Assembly (NCBI RefSeq): GCF_022012305.1
Contig: NZ_JAKLTM010000002.1
Span: forward strand, 1 to 64,000
DNA from: Ramlibacter paludis
GTDB lineage: Bacteria > Pseudomonadota > Gammaproteobacteria > Burkholderiales > Burkholderiaceae_C
Length of the DNA stretch: 64,000 nucleotides
Reading direction: 5' to 3'
The notes beneath the pieces were generated by a model. That model made no database searches. It was given only the letters and a program-made list of their open reading frames with translations, and was not told where the DNA came from. A program made the translations under genes and the position numbers. Positions 24,800 to 35,818 of the stretch are shown here, piece by piece; within the stretch, counting starts at the first letter, position 1; each line of letters opens with the position of its first letter.

Positions 24800-26143
24800 A
24801 TGAACCCGCAGCACATCACCGAACCCGCCCGCCAGACGCCCGTGTATGGCCAATACGAAGTCGTCGTCCTGGGCGGCGGCCCGGCCGGCATGGCCGCCGC
24901 CGTGGCTGCGGCCCGCAGCGGCCGCAAGACCCTGCTGGTCGAACGCTACGGCTTCCTCGGCGGCATGGGCACGGCCGCCGGCGTCACCAATTTCTGCGGC
25001 CTGCACGCCAACGTGGAAGGCGACATCCGCCAGGTGGTGCACGGCGTGGCCGACCAGTTGCTGGAACGCATCGCCAGGCTGGGCGGCCTGAACGCGCCGC
25101 ACAACCTGTTCGGCAGGACCGTGGCCCAGGCCTACGACACCGCGGCCTACAAGATCGCCGCCGACGACCTGCTGCTGTCGGCCGGCGTCGACATCCTGTT
25201 CCACGCGCTGGGCGCGGGCGTCGTCATGGATGGTGCGCGCCGAGTGCAGGGCCTGCTGGTCGAGACCAAGTCGGGCCGGCAGGCGGTGCTGGGCCAGGCC
25301 TTCATCGACGCCTCCGGCGACGGCGACCTCGCCGCCTGGGCCGGCGCGCCCTACGACAAGGGCGACGGCCACGGCAACATGCTGTACCCCTCGACCATGT
25401 TCCGGCTCAACGGCATCGACCCGGCGCGCGCCGGCAAGGCCTGGGAAGTGATCCCGCAGCTGATGCTGGAAGCCGAGGCGCAGCATCGCTACAAATTCCC
25501 GCGCAAGACGCCGATCGTGCGGCCGCAGAAAAGCGGCATCGAGTGGCGCGTGAACCTCACGCAGCTGGCCAACCGCGACGGCAACGCCATGGACGGCACC
25601 GATGCGCGCGAGCTGAGCGAGGCCGAAGTCCTCGGGCGGCGCCAGATCGCCAACGTGTCGGGCTTCCTGCGGGAAGTGCCGGGCTTCGAGAACAGCTACA
25701 TCGTCGACATCGCCCCGCAGGTGGGCATTCGCGAGACGCGGCGCGTGCGCGGCCTCTACCAGCTGACCGAGCGCGACGTGCTCGATTGCGCCGATTTCGC
25801 CGACACCATCGGCGTCAACGGCTGGCCGCTGGAGCTGCACCTGAAGGGCGACGTCGAATTCCGCTGGACCGCGCCCGGCAGCCGCGGCTTCAACCAGCTG
25901 CCCTACCGCATGACGGTGCCCGAGGGCCTGGACAACGTCTGGGTGGCGGGCCGCTGCGCCTCGATGAGCCACGAAGCGCAATCCGCTGCCCGCGTCACCG
26001 GCGCCTGTTTCGTCATGGGGGAGGCCGCCGGCGTCGCCGCAGACCTGGCCCTGAAGGCGAAGGCCAGCGCCGCGGCCGTCGACGTCGCCGCCCTGCAATC
26101 GCAGCTGGAAAAGAACGGCGCCTACCTCGGCCGCAGCTGGTAA
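24800..26143 (+). CDS. FAD-dependent oxidoreductase
   Basis: This 447-residue protein has an N-terminal dinucleotide fold VVVLGGGPAGMAAAVAAARSG (about residues 22-42) followed by LLVERYGFLGGMGTAA, typical of the FAD_oxidored family. The C-terminal FAD-contact region is VWVAGRCASMSHEAQSAARVTGACFVMGEAAGVAA. It lies 10 nt before gentisate dioxygenase, first in the operon, so it probably forms or processes the ring-cleavage substrate or a related acid; the precise reaction is unknown. An in-frame ATG at 24779 would add seven residues but lies upstream of and overlaps the likely -10 element, so 24800 is preferred. Confidence 0.85.
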   Translation: MNPQHITEPARQTPVYGQYEVVVLGGGPAGMAAAVAAARSGRKTLLVERYGFLGGMGTAAGVTNFCGLHANVEGDIRQVVHGVADQLLERIARLGGLNAPHNLFGRTVAQAYDTAAYKIAADDLLLSAGVDILFHALGAGVVMDGARRVQGLLVETKSGRQAVLGQAFIDASGDGDLAAWAGAPYDKGDGHGNMLYPSTMFRLNGIDPARAGKAWEVIPQLMLEAEAQHRYKFPRKTPIVRPQKSGIEWRVNLTQLANRDGNAMDGTDARELSEAEVLGRRQIANVSGFLREVPGFENSYIVDIAPQVGIRETRRVRGLYQLTERDVLDCADFADTIGVNGWPLELHLKGDVEFRWTAPGSRGFNQLPYRMTVPEGLDNVWVAGRCASMSHEAQSAARVTGACFVMGEAAGVAADLALKAKASAAAVDVAALQSQLEKNGAYLGRSW

Positions 26144-26153
26144 GGAGACAAGC

Positions 26154-27209
26154 ATGAACGCCCCGGATCGCACGGCGCAGACGCGCCAGCAGCTGTACCG
26201 CGACATGAGCCCGCACGACCTCACGCCGCTGTGGGAGGTGCTGCATGCGCTGGTGCCGCAGAAACCGGCGACGCCCTGCGCCCCGGCGCTGTGGAAGTAC
26301 GACGAGGTGCGGCCCTTCCTGATGCGCGCCGGCGAGGCGATCACGGCGGAGGAAGCGGTGCGCCGCGTGCTGATCCTCGAGAATCCCAAGCTACGCGGGC
26401 AGTCGGCGGTGACGCAATCGCTCTACGCGGGCCTGCAGCTGATCCTGCCCGGCGAGATCGCGCCCAGCCACCGCCACACGCAAAGCGCGCTGCGCTTCAT
26501 CGTCGAGGGCAGCGGCGCCTGGACAGCGGTCGACGGCGAGCGCACGACGATGCGCCCGGGCGACTTCATCATCACGCCGAGCTGGACCTGGCACGACCAC
26601 GGCAGCGAAGCCGACGGCCCGGTGGTGTGGCTCGACGGCCTGGACATCCCGATGGTCCGCTTCTTCGATGCCGGCTTTGCCGAGAACAACGCCGACCGCT
26701 CGCAGCAGGTGAACCGCCCCGAAGGCACCAGCTTCGCGCGCTTCGGCCACAACATGGCGCCGGTGCGGCACGAATCGCCGTACGGTGCGACCTCGCCGAT
26801 CTTCAGCTATCCCTACGAGCGCAGCCGCGAGGCCCTCGACCAGCTGGAACGCAGCGCCCCCGTCGACGCCTGGGACGGCGTCAAGCTGCGCTACGTCAAC
26901 CCGCTCACCGGCGGCTGGCCCATGCCCACCATAGCCACCTTCATGCAGCGGCTGCCGGCCGGCTTCGCCGGCAAGGCGTGGCGCCAGACCGATGGCGCGG
27001 TGTACAGCGTCGTCGAAGGCAGCGGCGAAATCGTGGTCGGGCAAGGGGAAAGCGAAGTGCGCTACGCCTTCGGCCCGCGCGATCACTTCGTGGTGCCGTC
27101 GTGGCACACTGCCCGCCTCTCCTCGGGCAGCGGCTGCGTGCTGTTCAGTTTTTCAGACCGCCCGGTGCACCAGGCCCTGGGCATTCACAGAGAAGAAAGG
27201 TTGTCATGA
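26154..27209 (+). CDS. gtdA: Gentisate 1,2-dioxygenase (bicupin ring-cleaving enzyme)
   Basis: This 351-residue bicupin protein opens the gentisate ring to maleylpyruvate with Fe(II) and O2. The first cupin holds the iron ligands in SHRHTQSALRFIVEG (about residues 103-117) and WTWHDHG. The second cupin (about 255-345) shows YSVVEGSGEIVVG and VVPSWHTARLSSGS. Start MNAPDRT follows AAGGAGA. It overlaps the next gene by ATGA. Relatives of this family also cleave salicylate, 5-aminosalicylate and 1-hydroxy-2-naphthoate, so given the amine-ligase operon next door a substituted substrate is possible. Confidence 0.93.
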   Translation: MNAPDRTAQTRQQLYRDMSPHDLTPLWEVLHALVPQKPATPCAPALWKYDEVRPFLMRAGEAITAEEAVRRVLILENPKLRGQSAVTQSLYAGLQLILPGEIAPSHRHTQSALRFIVEGSGAWTAVDGERTTMRPGDFIITPSWTWHDHGSEADGPVVWLDGLDIPMVRFFDAGFAENNADRSQQVNRPEGTSFARFGHNMAPVRHESPYGATSPIFSYPYERSREALDQLERSAPVDAWDGVKLRYVNPLTGGWPMPTIATFMQRLPAGFAGKAWRQTDGAVYSVVEGSGEIVVGQGESEVRYAFGPRDHFVVPSWHTARLSSGSGCVLFSFSDRPVHQALGIHREERLS

Positions 27210-27901
27210 GCTACGTCTTCAACCCCGCGCCGGCCGCCAGCGTGCCGGTGGTCGGCCGCGCCGAGCGCTTTCCCGCGCGCCGCATCTACTGCGTGGGCCG
27301 CAACTACGTGGAGCATGCCAAGGAGATGGGATTCACCGGCCGCGAGCCGCCCTTCTTCTTCCTGAAGCCGAACGACGCGCTGGTGGTGGTGCCCGCGGGC
27401 GAGACCGGCACCATGGCCTACCCGCCGCTGACCAAGGACCTGCACCACGAGATCGAACTGGTGGTGGCCATCGGCAAGGGCGGCAAGAACATCAAGGCGG
27501 CCGACGCCAAGCAGCACATCTTCGGCTACGCCGTCGGCCTCGACATGACGCGCCGCGACCTGCAGGGCGAGATGAAGAAGCAGGGCCGCCCCTGGTGCAT
27601 CGGCAAGGCCTTCGACCAGTCGGCGCCCATCGGCCCGATCGTCGAGGCCGCCAAGGCGGGCGACGTGGAAAACGCGGAGATCTGGCTGCAGGTGAACGGC
27701 AAGGACCGCCAGCGCAGCAACGTCAACAAGTTGATCTGGAACATCGGCGAAACCATCGAGCACCTCTCCGCCGCCTGGGAGCTGCAGCCGGGCGACCTGA
27801 TCTACTCCGGCACGCCCGAAGGCGTTGCCGCGGTCGTGGCCGGCGATACGCTGGTCGGCGGCGTGACGGGGGTCGGGGAACTGCGCATCAGGATTGCCTG
27901 A
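27206..27901 (+). CDS. Fumarylpyruvate hydrolase (FAH family)
   Basis: This 231-residue FAH-fold enzyme would split fumarylpyruvate into fumarate and pyruvate, the last step of the gentisate pathway. Motifs include RIYCVGRNYVEHAKEMG, FFLKPNDALV, the metal ligands in LHHEIELVVAIG and GLDMTRRDLQ, and the C-terminal GDLIYSGTPEGVAAV. The ATGA overlap with gentisate dioxygenase indicates translational coupling. With the zeta-class isomerase at 19447-20088 the window encodes all three lower-pathway steps. Confidence 0.95.
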   Translation: MSYVFNPAPAASVPVVGRAERFPARRIYCVGRNYVEHAKEMGFTGREPPFFFLKPNDALVVVPAGETGTMAYPPLTKDLHHEIELVVAIGKGGKNIKAADAKQHIFGYAVGLDMTRRDLQGEMKKQGRPWCIGKAFDQSAPIGPIVEAAKAGDVENAEIWLQVNGKDRQRSNVNKLIWNIGETIEHLSAAWELQPGDLIYSGTPEGVAAVVAGDTLVGGVTGVGELRIRIA

Positions 27902-27944
27902 CGCGCCCGCATAATCCGCGCAAACGAAAACGACGGAGGTCCGT

Positions 27945-28418
27945 TTGCGCGTTCTGGAACGACTGGCGAAGTTCTGCGCCATCCTGGCCGGCTTCCTGCT
28001 CACCGGCATCACCCTCATGACCTGCGCCAGCCTGGTGGGGCGCAACACCACCGGCACCACGCTGGTGGGTGATTTCGAACTGACGGGGGTGGTCGCCGGC
28101 GCAGCCATTGCCCTCTTCCTGCCCTGGTGCCAGGTCCGGCGCGGCAACATCATCGTGGACTTCTTCACCGCGCGCGTCGGCGCCCGCGCCAATGCGGCGC
28201 TGGACCGCTTCGGCGCCCTGCTCCTGGGCCTGTCGCTGGCCTTGCTGGCCTGGCGCGCGGGCTACGGTGGAATGAGCGCCTGGCGGGCGCAGTCCACCAG
28301 CATGATGCTCGGCTTCCCCGAATGGATCGTGTACGCCGCCATGGTGCCGCCGCTGGTGCTCACGGCGCTCATCGGCATCTGGCAGGCCTGCTTCGGTTTC
28401 CCCGAGGTGGAGGAATGA
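27945..28418 (+). CDS. TRAP transporter small permease (DctQ-like)
   Basis: The start is TTG at 27945, preceded by GGAGGT at 27934-27939; no better start is present. The 157 residues form four hydrophobic helices: FCAILAGFLLTGITLMTCASLVG, ELTGVVAGAAIALFLPWCQV, ALLLGLSLALLAWRAGYG and WIVYAAMVPPLVLTALIGIW. The pattern around VRRGNIIVDFF is typical of DctQ. It pairs with the large permease, overlapping it by ATGA, in sodium-driven uptake of an organic or aromatic acid. Confidence 0.93.
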   Translation: MRVLERLAKFCAILAGFLLTGITLMTCASLVGRNTTGTTLVGDFELTGVVAGAAIALFLPWCQVRRGNIIVDFFTARVGARANAALDRFGALLLGLSLALLAWRAGYGGMSAWRAQSTSMMLGFPEWIVYAAMVPPLVLTALIGIWQACFGFPEVEE

Positions 28419-29731
28419 GCCCGCTCGCCCTGACCGGGCTGATCTTCGGCGTGATGCTGCTGCTGATGGCGATCCGCACGCCGATCGCCATCTCCATGTT
28501 CATCGCGGGCTGCATCGGCTACGTGCTGCAGTCCGGGCTGGCGCCGCTGGAAAGCTTCCTCAACACCCAGGCCTTCGCGCGCTTCGCCAGCTACGACCTG
28601 TCGGTGATCCCGCTGTTCATCCTGATGGGGCATTTCGCCACCCAGGGCGGCATTTCCAAGGCGCTGTTCGAGTTCGCCAGCGCGGTGATGTCGCGCTTCC
28701 GCGGCGGCCTCGCCATGGCGGCCGTGATGGCCTGCGCGGCCTTCGGCGCCATCTGCGGGTCCTCGGTGGCCACGGCGGCGACGATCACTTCGGTGGCGCT
28801 GCCGGAGATGAAGCGGCACGGTTACTCCGGGCGGCTCGCGACCGGCACGCTGGCTGCCGGCGGCACGCTGGGCATCCTGATCCCGCCTTCGGTGCCGCTC
28901 GTGATCTATGCCATCCTGGCGGAGCAGAACATCGCCAAGCTGTTCGCCGCGGCCATGATCCCCGGGCTGATCGCGATGGTCGGCTACATGATCGCCATCG
29001 CCATCTACGTGCGCGTTGTGCCGGGCCACGCGCCCGAGCGGGAGGAAGCCACGCGCATGACGCTGAACGCGCTGAGCGGCGTGATTCCCATCGCCCTGAT
29101 CTTCGGGCTGGTCTTCGGCGGCATCTACGGCGGCCTCTTCACGCCCACCGAAGGCGCGGCCGTGGGCGCGGCCTCGACCTTCATCGCCGCGCTCCTCAAG
29201 CGCGAGATGACGTGGCAGAAGTTCAAGCACTGCTTCTACGCCACCGCCGAAGGCTCGGCGATGATCTTCATGATCTTCATCGGCGCCGACGTGATGAACG
29301 CCGCGCTGGCCCTGACCCAGGTGCCGGGCCAGCTGGCCGCGGTGGTGGGCAGCTGGGGCCTGTCGCCGGTGATGGTGGTGGCCGCCATCCTGCTGTTCTA
29401 CGTGGTGCTCGGCGCGGTGATGGACGAGTTGTCCATGATCCTGCTGACCATCCCGATCTTCTTCCCCATGGTGATGTCGCTCGACTTCGGCATGTCCAGG
29501 GAATACACGGCGATCTGGTTCGGCATCATGGTGCTGATGACGGTGGGCTTCGGCCTGCTCGCGCCGCCCGTGGGCCTGAACGTCTACGTGGTCAACGGCA
29601 TGGCCAAGGGCGTGCCCATCTGGGAAAGCTACCTCGGCGTGATGCCCTTCCTGGTGAGCGACACCATCCGCACCATCGTGCTGCTGCTCTTCCCGCCGAT
29701 CTCGCTCTGGCTGGTGAAGTACATAGGCTGA
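28415..29731 (+). CDS. TRAP transporter large permease (DctM-like)
   Basis: This 438-residue integral membrane protein has about 12 hydrophobic segments. Family motifs include the early MAIRTPIAISMFIAGCIGY, GAICGSSVATAATITSVALPEMKRHGYSGRLATGTLAAGGTLGILIPPSVPLVIYAILAE, and GLFTPTEGAAVGA. It forms the translocation channel with the small permease. Position directly after ring-cleavage genes implies import of gentisate or its precursor. A weak CCCC/GGGG hairpin at 29739-29752 lies between it and the binding-protein gene and could uncouple expression. Confidence 0.95.
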   Translation: MSPLALTGLIFGVMLLLMAIRTPIAISMFIAGCIGYVLQSGLAPLESFLNTQAFARFASYDLSVIPLFILMGHFATQGGISKALFEFASAVMSRFRGGLAMAAVMACAAFGAICGSSVATAATITSVALPEMKRHGYSGRLATGTLAAGGTLGILIPPSVPLVIYAILAEQNIAKLFAAAMIPGLIAMVGYMIAIAIYVRVVPGHAPEREEATRMTLNALSGVIPIALIFGLVFGGIYGGLFTPTEGAAVGAASTFIAALLKREMTWQKFKHCFYATAEGSAMIFMIFIGADVMNAALALTQVPGQLAAVVGSWGLSPVMVVAAILLFYVVLGAVMDELSMILLTIPIFFPMVMSLDFGMSREYTAIWFGIMVLMTVGFGLLAPPVGLNVYVVNGMAKGVPIWESYLGVMPFLVSDTIRTIVLLLFPPISLWLVKYIG

Positions 29732-29795
29732 GGGTTGGCCCCAAGGCTGGGGACGGCGGCGCTGCGTTAAGTTCCTGCATTCCCTGGAGAACACC

Positions 29796-30878
29796 ATGAT
29801 GCAGAGACGTACCCTCCTGAAATCCGGCGCGGCCACGGCCCTGGGCGGCGCGGCGCTGGCCGGCTTCGCGCAGCAGGCTGTCACCCTCAAGTTCCACACC
29901 TTCATGGCGCCCACGTCCAACGTGTGGCTGAACATGCACAAGGCCTGGATGGACAAGGTGAGCAAGGATTCGGGCGGCCGCATCAAGTTCGAGGCCTATC
30001 CCGCCATGCAGCTGGGAGGCACGCCGGTGCAGCTGTACGACCAGGCGCGCGACGGCGTGGTCGACATCGTCTGGACCCTGCCCGGCAACACCGCCGGCCG
30101 CTTCCCGCGCGTGGAGGTGTTCGAGCTGCCCTTCATCATGAACAACGCCGAGGCCACGTCCAAGGCGTACTGGGAATACGTGCAGACGCTGGCGCCGGAC
30201 GAGTTCAAGGACACGCAGGTGATCGCCCTGCACGTGCACGGCCCGGGCGTGATCCACACCGCCGACAAGCCGGTGCATTCGGTCAACGACATGCGCGGCC
30301 TGAAGGTGCGCGCGCCCACGCGCCAGGTGACCAAGCTGGTGGGCGCCCTGGGCGCCACGCCGGTGGGCATGCCGCTGCCGCAGATCCCCGACGCGCTCTC
30401 CAAGGGCACCATCAACGGCTGCGTGATCCCCTGGGAGGTGGTGCCTTCGGTGAAGGTGCACGAACTCACCAAGTACCACGCGGAATTCGACCCCGCCGGC
30501 GGCTCGCTCTACACCACCACCTTCGTGATGGCGATGAACAAGCCCAAGTACGAAAGCCTGCCGCCCGACCTGAAGAAGGTGATCGACGCCAACTCGGGCT
30601 CGGCCACCTCCGGCTGGCTGGGCAAGGTGCAGCAGGGCGGCGACGCCGCCGGGCGCAAGGCGGCCACCGACCGCGGCAACACCATCTTCACCGTCAGCGC
30701 CGCCGAGGCCCAGGAATTCCGCCGCCGCTCGCGGCAGATCGAGGTGGAGTGGGTGGAGGACATGAACAAGCGCGGCCACGACGGGCGCAAGTTGCTGGAG
30801 ACCGCCCGCGCGCTGATCGAGAAGCACGGCAAGACGAGCGCCGCGCCGGCCGCCCTGGCGCCCGCGAAGAAAGCCTGA
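29796..30878 (+). CDS. TRAP transporter substrate-binding protein (DctP-like)
   Basis: This 360-residue periplasmic protein starts MMQRRTLLKSGAATALGGAALAGF, a Tat-type or Sec-type leader with twin Arg. The mature part follows the DctP fold: VTLKFHTFMAP, the ligand-contact segment VRAPTRQVTKLVGALGATPVGMPLPQIPDALSKGTINGCVIPWE with the key Arg near residue 169, and a long C-terminal helix. It captures the acid and hands it to the membrane pair upstream. A long perfect inverted repeat begins 22 nt after its stop. Confidence 0.93.
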   Translation: MMQRRTLLKSGAATALGGAALAGFAQQAVTLKFHTFMAPTSNVWLNMHKAWMDKVSKDSGGRIKFEAYPAMQLGGTPVQLYDQARDGVVDIVWTLPGNTAGRFPRVEVFELPFIMNNAEATSKAYWEYVQTLAPDEFKDTQVIALHVHGPGVIHTADKPVHSVNDMRGLKVRAPTRQVTKLVGALGATPVGMPLPQIPDALSKGTINGCVIPWEVVPSVKVHELTKYHAEFDPAGGSLYTTTFVMAMNKPKYESLPPDLKKVIDANSGSATSGWLGKVQQGGDAAGRKAATDRGNTIFTVSAAEAQEFRRRSRQIEVEWVEDMNKRGHDGRKLLETARALIEKHGKTSAAPAALAPAKKA

Positions 30879-30900
30879 TAATCGATCGCAGCGCCTCAAG

Positions 30901-30927
30901 GACGAGGGCCCCGTCGGGGCCCTCGTC
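30901..30927. terminator. Strong 13-bp inverted repeat between dctP and the Nudix gene
   Basis: GACGAGGGCCCCG and CGGGGCCCTCGTC are exact inverted arms around a single T. As RNA it would form a very stable hairpin. It lacks a T-tract on either strand, so termination would be atypical; it may instead protect the TRAP mRNA 3' end. It stops just 7 nt before the ATG of the next gene. Confidence 0.55.
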
Positions 30928-30934
30928 GTGTCCG

Positions 30935-31485
30935 ATGTCCATTCCCATCCGAAGCCCCATCAAGCATTGCCGCAACTGCGGCACCGCCGTCGTGTACCGC
31001 ATTCCCGACGACGGCGACACGCACGAGCGCGCCGTCTGCCCGGCCTGCGACACCATCCACTACGAGAACCCTTTGAACGTGGTGGGCACCGTGCCCTACC
31101 TGGGCGACAAGGTGCTGCTGTGCAAGCGCAACATCGAGCCGCGCTGGGGCAAGTGGACCTTGCCGGCGGGCTTCATGGAGCTGAACGAGACCACCGAGCA
31201 GGGCGCGGCGCGCGAGACCCATGAAGAGGCCGGCGCGCAGATCGAGATGGAAGGCTTGTTCACGGTGCTGAGCGTGCCGCGCGTGGGCCAGGTCCACCTG
31301 TTCTACCGCGCCCGGCTGCTGAGCGACGTGTTCGATCCCGGCTACGAAACCATCGAGGCGCGACTGTTCACCGAGGAAGAGATCCCCTGGGAGGAGATCG
31401 CCTTCCGCACGGTGAGGGAAACGCTGGAGCAGTTCTTCCGCGATCGCGCCGCCGGCCACTTCGGCGTGCACACGCTGGACATCGT

Positions 31486-31489
<4 letters not shown>
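30935..31489 (+). CDS. Nudix hydrolase with N-terminal zinc ribbon
   Basis: This 184-residue protein has a zinc ribbon (CRNCG and CPACD, about residues 12-41) followed by a Nudix domain. The Nudix box is GFMELNETTEQGAARETHEEAG, fitting G-x5-E-x7-RE-x2-EE-x-G. Related proteins hydrolyse nucleoside diphosphates linked to other moieties, such as NADH or ADP-ribose-type substrates. The ATG at 30935 was chosen by domain start; there is no clear Shine-Dalgarno sequence because the inverted repeat lies immediately upstream. Its stop overlaps the stop of the convergent kinase gene in CTAG. Confidence 0.88.
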
Positions 31490-33648
<2,159 letters not shown>

Positions 33649-33717
33649 TTCTGCGCGTGCCGTGTGGGTAACAAAGGAAACCTATTCTAGCCCTGCCCCT
33701 GCGCGCGCCCCCTTAAG

Positions 33718-34803
33718 TCATCCACGCGGGGGCCCCCCGGTGTGGCGTTTGACACGCAGCAGGGCCTGGGCATAGGCCGGGGCGAAGTGCCGGTCCAGGA
33801 GGACGCGGATCCAGGCCTCGCGCATGGCGGCGTGCTCCGCATAGTCCTTCGCATAGGCGTCCCAGGCCCGCGCCGACTCGAACAGCTTGCTGCCGCCGGC
33901 AAGCAGGCGCGCCTTGAGCGCGTCCGGCGCGAACTCCTCGAGCACGCCGGCCAGCGCTTCCTGCAGCGCCTCGCCCATGGCGCGCTCGTGCGCCATCAGC
34001 TGGTCGACCAGCTCGCCGACGGCGCGGTCCGGCGCGATGCAGCCGGCGGCCGCGGCCTGGCCGCCGAACAGGTACCAGAGCTTGCTTTCCAGCGGCGTCT
34101 CCATCCGCAAGGGATTCACCGCCGGGGCTTCCAGCGTCGTGCGGTCGTCGGCCCCGGCCGGCTGGCGGCTCGCGGAGGCCGCCTGCACGGCTTGCAGCAG
34201 TCCCTGCAGCGCGGTGCGCGTGAGCCGCCCCATGGCTTCGAGCTCGGCGCGCGTGAGGTCTTCGGCCTTGGCGCCCGGGAGCCCCAGGCCGTTGAAGAAG
34301 GAGGCCAGGCCGCCCTGGGCCAGGCCGCCCGCGTCGAGCGCGCCCATCGGCGTGCCCGGGGCGAAGGTGCTCTGGAAGCCCCATTCGCCGAACGGGTCCT
34401 CCTCCAGCGGCTGGGTCGCCGAAACCGAGGCCACCAGCTGCGCGGCTTCCTTCTCGAAGTCCGCCCAGGGGTCGGGCGGCGTGACCACCGTGTCGGGCTC
34501 GAAGGAAACGCTGATGCGGTAGTCGCCCAGCACGAGGACCTGGCCGGGCGCCAGGCTGCCGCTCGCGCCGGGGGGATAGGCTGCGCCGTCGACCTCGATG
34601 CCGGCGGTCGCGGACAGCACCTCGAAGTGCAGCGTGTTGTCCTCGTTCCAGACGCCCAGGTGGCGGCGCGAGATGTTCTTCTGCGGCGCGGGCAGGCAGA
34701 CCGGGCAGTCGGCGTCGCGCCCGAGCACCAGCGCGGGTTCGCCCGGCGCCAGCGCGCAGCGGGCATCCAGGCCGGGACCCGAAACGGACAGCTCCAGCGG
34801 CAC
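33718..34803 (-). CDS. FHA-domain protein with TagH-like C-terminus
   Basis: The start is GTG at 34803, which overlaps the stop of the cyclase gene by one base (TAGTG) and suggests coupled translation; 361 residues result. The N-terminal FHA domain (about 1-95) shows LVLGRDADC...NISRRHLGVWNEDNTLHFEV, where R and S/R-H are the phosphothreonine-binding residues. The C-terminal 180 residues, with KLWYLFGG and AWDAYAKDYAEHAAMREAWIRVLLDRHFAPAYAQAL, resemble the C-terminal domain of type VI secretion FHA proteins (TagH). It ends 69 nt before the kinase gene. It may be a substrate or scaffold of that kinase; the type VI link is uncertain. Confidence 0.85.
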   Translation of the reverse strand: MPLELSVSGPGLDARCALAPGEPALVLGRDADCPVCLPAPQKNISRRHLGVWNEDNTLHFEVLSATAGIEVDGAAYPPGASGSLAPGQVLVLGDYRISVSFEPDTVVTPPDPWADFEKEAAQLVASVSATQPLEEDPFGEWGFQSTFAPGTPMGALDAGGLAQGGLASFFNGLGLPGAKAEDLTRAELEAMGRLTRTALQGLLQAVQAASASRQPAGADDRTTLEAPAVNPLRMETPLESKLWYLFGGQAAAAGCIAPDRAVGELVDQLMAHERAMGEALQEALAGVLEEFAPDALKARLLAGGSKLFESARAWDAYAKDYAEHAAMREAWIRVLLDRHFAPAYAQALLRVKRHTGGPPRG

Positions 34804-35693
34804 TACGCGGTGACGGCGAAGCTGGCGAGCGGCGCCGCTTCCGCGTTGCGGTCGCAGCCCAGGGCGATCTGGCCGTTGCCGACCAGGTAGCACTCGGTGC
34901 GGCGCAGGACGACCGGCTCGGTCTGGTTGCCGAAGTAGACCCAGGTGCCGAAGCTGGAGACGTCGTTCAGGATGAAGTGCCCGCCCTTCCACTCCAGCGT
35001 GGCGTGGATGCGCGAGACGCGGCCATCGTTGATGGCCAGGTTGGCGGTGGTGCCGCGGCCCATCGTCAGGCGCTCGCCGTGCGGCAGCAGCGTGAGGGTC
35101 TGGCCGTTGGCGGTGACGTGCAGCGCCGCTTCGGCGGAGGATTTGAACATCGAGACGCCCATCACGGTGGCCTCGACGTCGCGCTGCGGCTGCCAGTCGA
35201 CGCGGAAGATCTCGGTCACTTCCTGCTTGCCGCGCAGGTACATGGGGCCCAGGCTGCGCAGCTTGCGCTGCTGCTCGGGTGCGAGCGCGTCGCGCACGCG
35301 CTGCGAGGTGAGGATCTGGTCGGCGCCGGCCAGGTCGGCCAGGCGGGCGGCGCTGTTGACGGCGTCGCCGTAGCAGTCGCCTTCGATCTCCACCACTTCG
35401 CCGGACTCGATCCCCATCTGCATCTGCACGGGCTGGCCCATGCCGCCGGGGTAGACCGGCTTCTGCTGCAGCCTTTCCTGGATGGCGATGCAGGCCGTGA
35501 CGGCCTCGCCTTCGTGCGGAAAGACCACGAACAGGCCGTCGCCCAGCAGCTTGACCACCCGGCCGTTGTGCTGTTCGAAGATCTTGGCAAGTGCTGTTGT
35601 CAACTGGGTGACGAAGCGGCCGGCGGTCTCGTCTCCGAGCCGCTCGAAGATGCCGGTGCTTCCGACCAGGTCAGCGAATACGACGGAGGCCAT
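34803..35693 (-). CDS. Class III adenylate/guanylate cyclase with C-terminal FHA domain
   Basis: The 296 residues start MASVVFADLVGSTGIFERLGDE, the usual beginning of a class III cyclase catalytic domain, with the first metal Asp in FADLVGS. The second metal Asp is in LLGDGLFVVFP and the transition-state Asn/Arg pair lies in AVNSAARLADL. The FHA domain (about 195-285) contains LTMGRGTTANLAINDGRVSRIHATLEW and SSFGTWV. A longer upstream frame overlaps tRNA-Pro and is rejected. It joins phosphothreonine binding to cyclic nucleotide synthesis and is in the same operon as an FHA protein and the kinase. Whether it makes cAMP or cGMP is not clear. Confidence 0.9.
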   Translation of the reverse strand: MASVVFADLVGSTGIFERLGDETAGRFVTQLTTALAKIFEQHNGRVVKLLGDGLFVVFPHEGEAVTACIAIQERLQQKPVYPGGMGQPVQMQMGIESGEVVEIEGDCYGDAVNSAARLADLAGADQILTSQRVRDALAPEQQRKLRSLGPMYLRGKQEVTEIFRVDWQPQRDVEATVMGVSMFKSSAEAALHVTANGQTLTLLPHGERLTMGRGTTANLAINDGRVSRIHATLEWKGGHFILNDVSSFGTWVYFGNQTEPVVLRRTECYLVGNGQIALGCDRNAEAAPLASFAVTA

Positions 35694-35773
35694 GCCCGGC
35701 CATTGTATGCGGGAGGCATCGCGAATGGAGCAAGCTGCGGTGCCGCGGCACGTGCGGCAACGCACATGCGGCA

Positions 35774-35810
35774 ACGAAAAAGCCCGGCCTCCTTGCGGAA
35801 ACCGGGCTTT
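35774..35810 (-). terminator. Intrinsic terminator after tRNA-Pro
   Basis: On the minus strand AAAGCCCGG, an 15-base loop and CCGGGCTTT are followed by a T-rich run (TTTTTCG). It lies just past the 3' end of the tRNA and before the cyclase gene, so it ends the tRNA transcript and isolates the kinase cluster. Confidence 0.85.
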
Positions 35811-35818
35811 CGTGGCTT

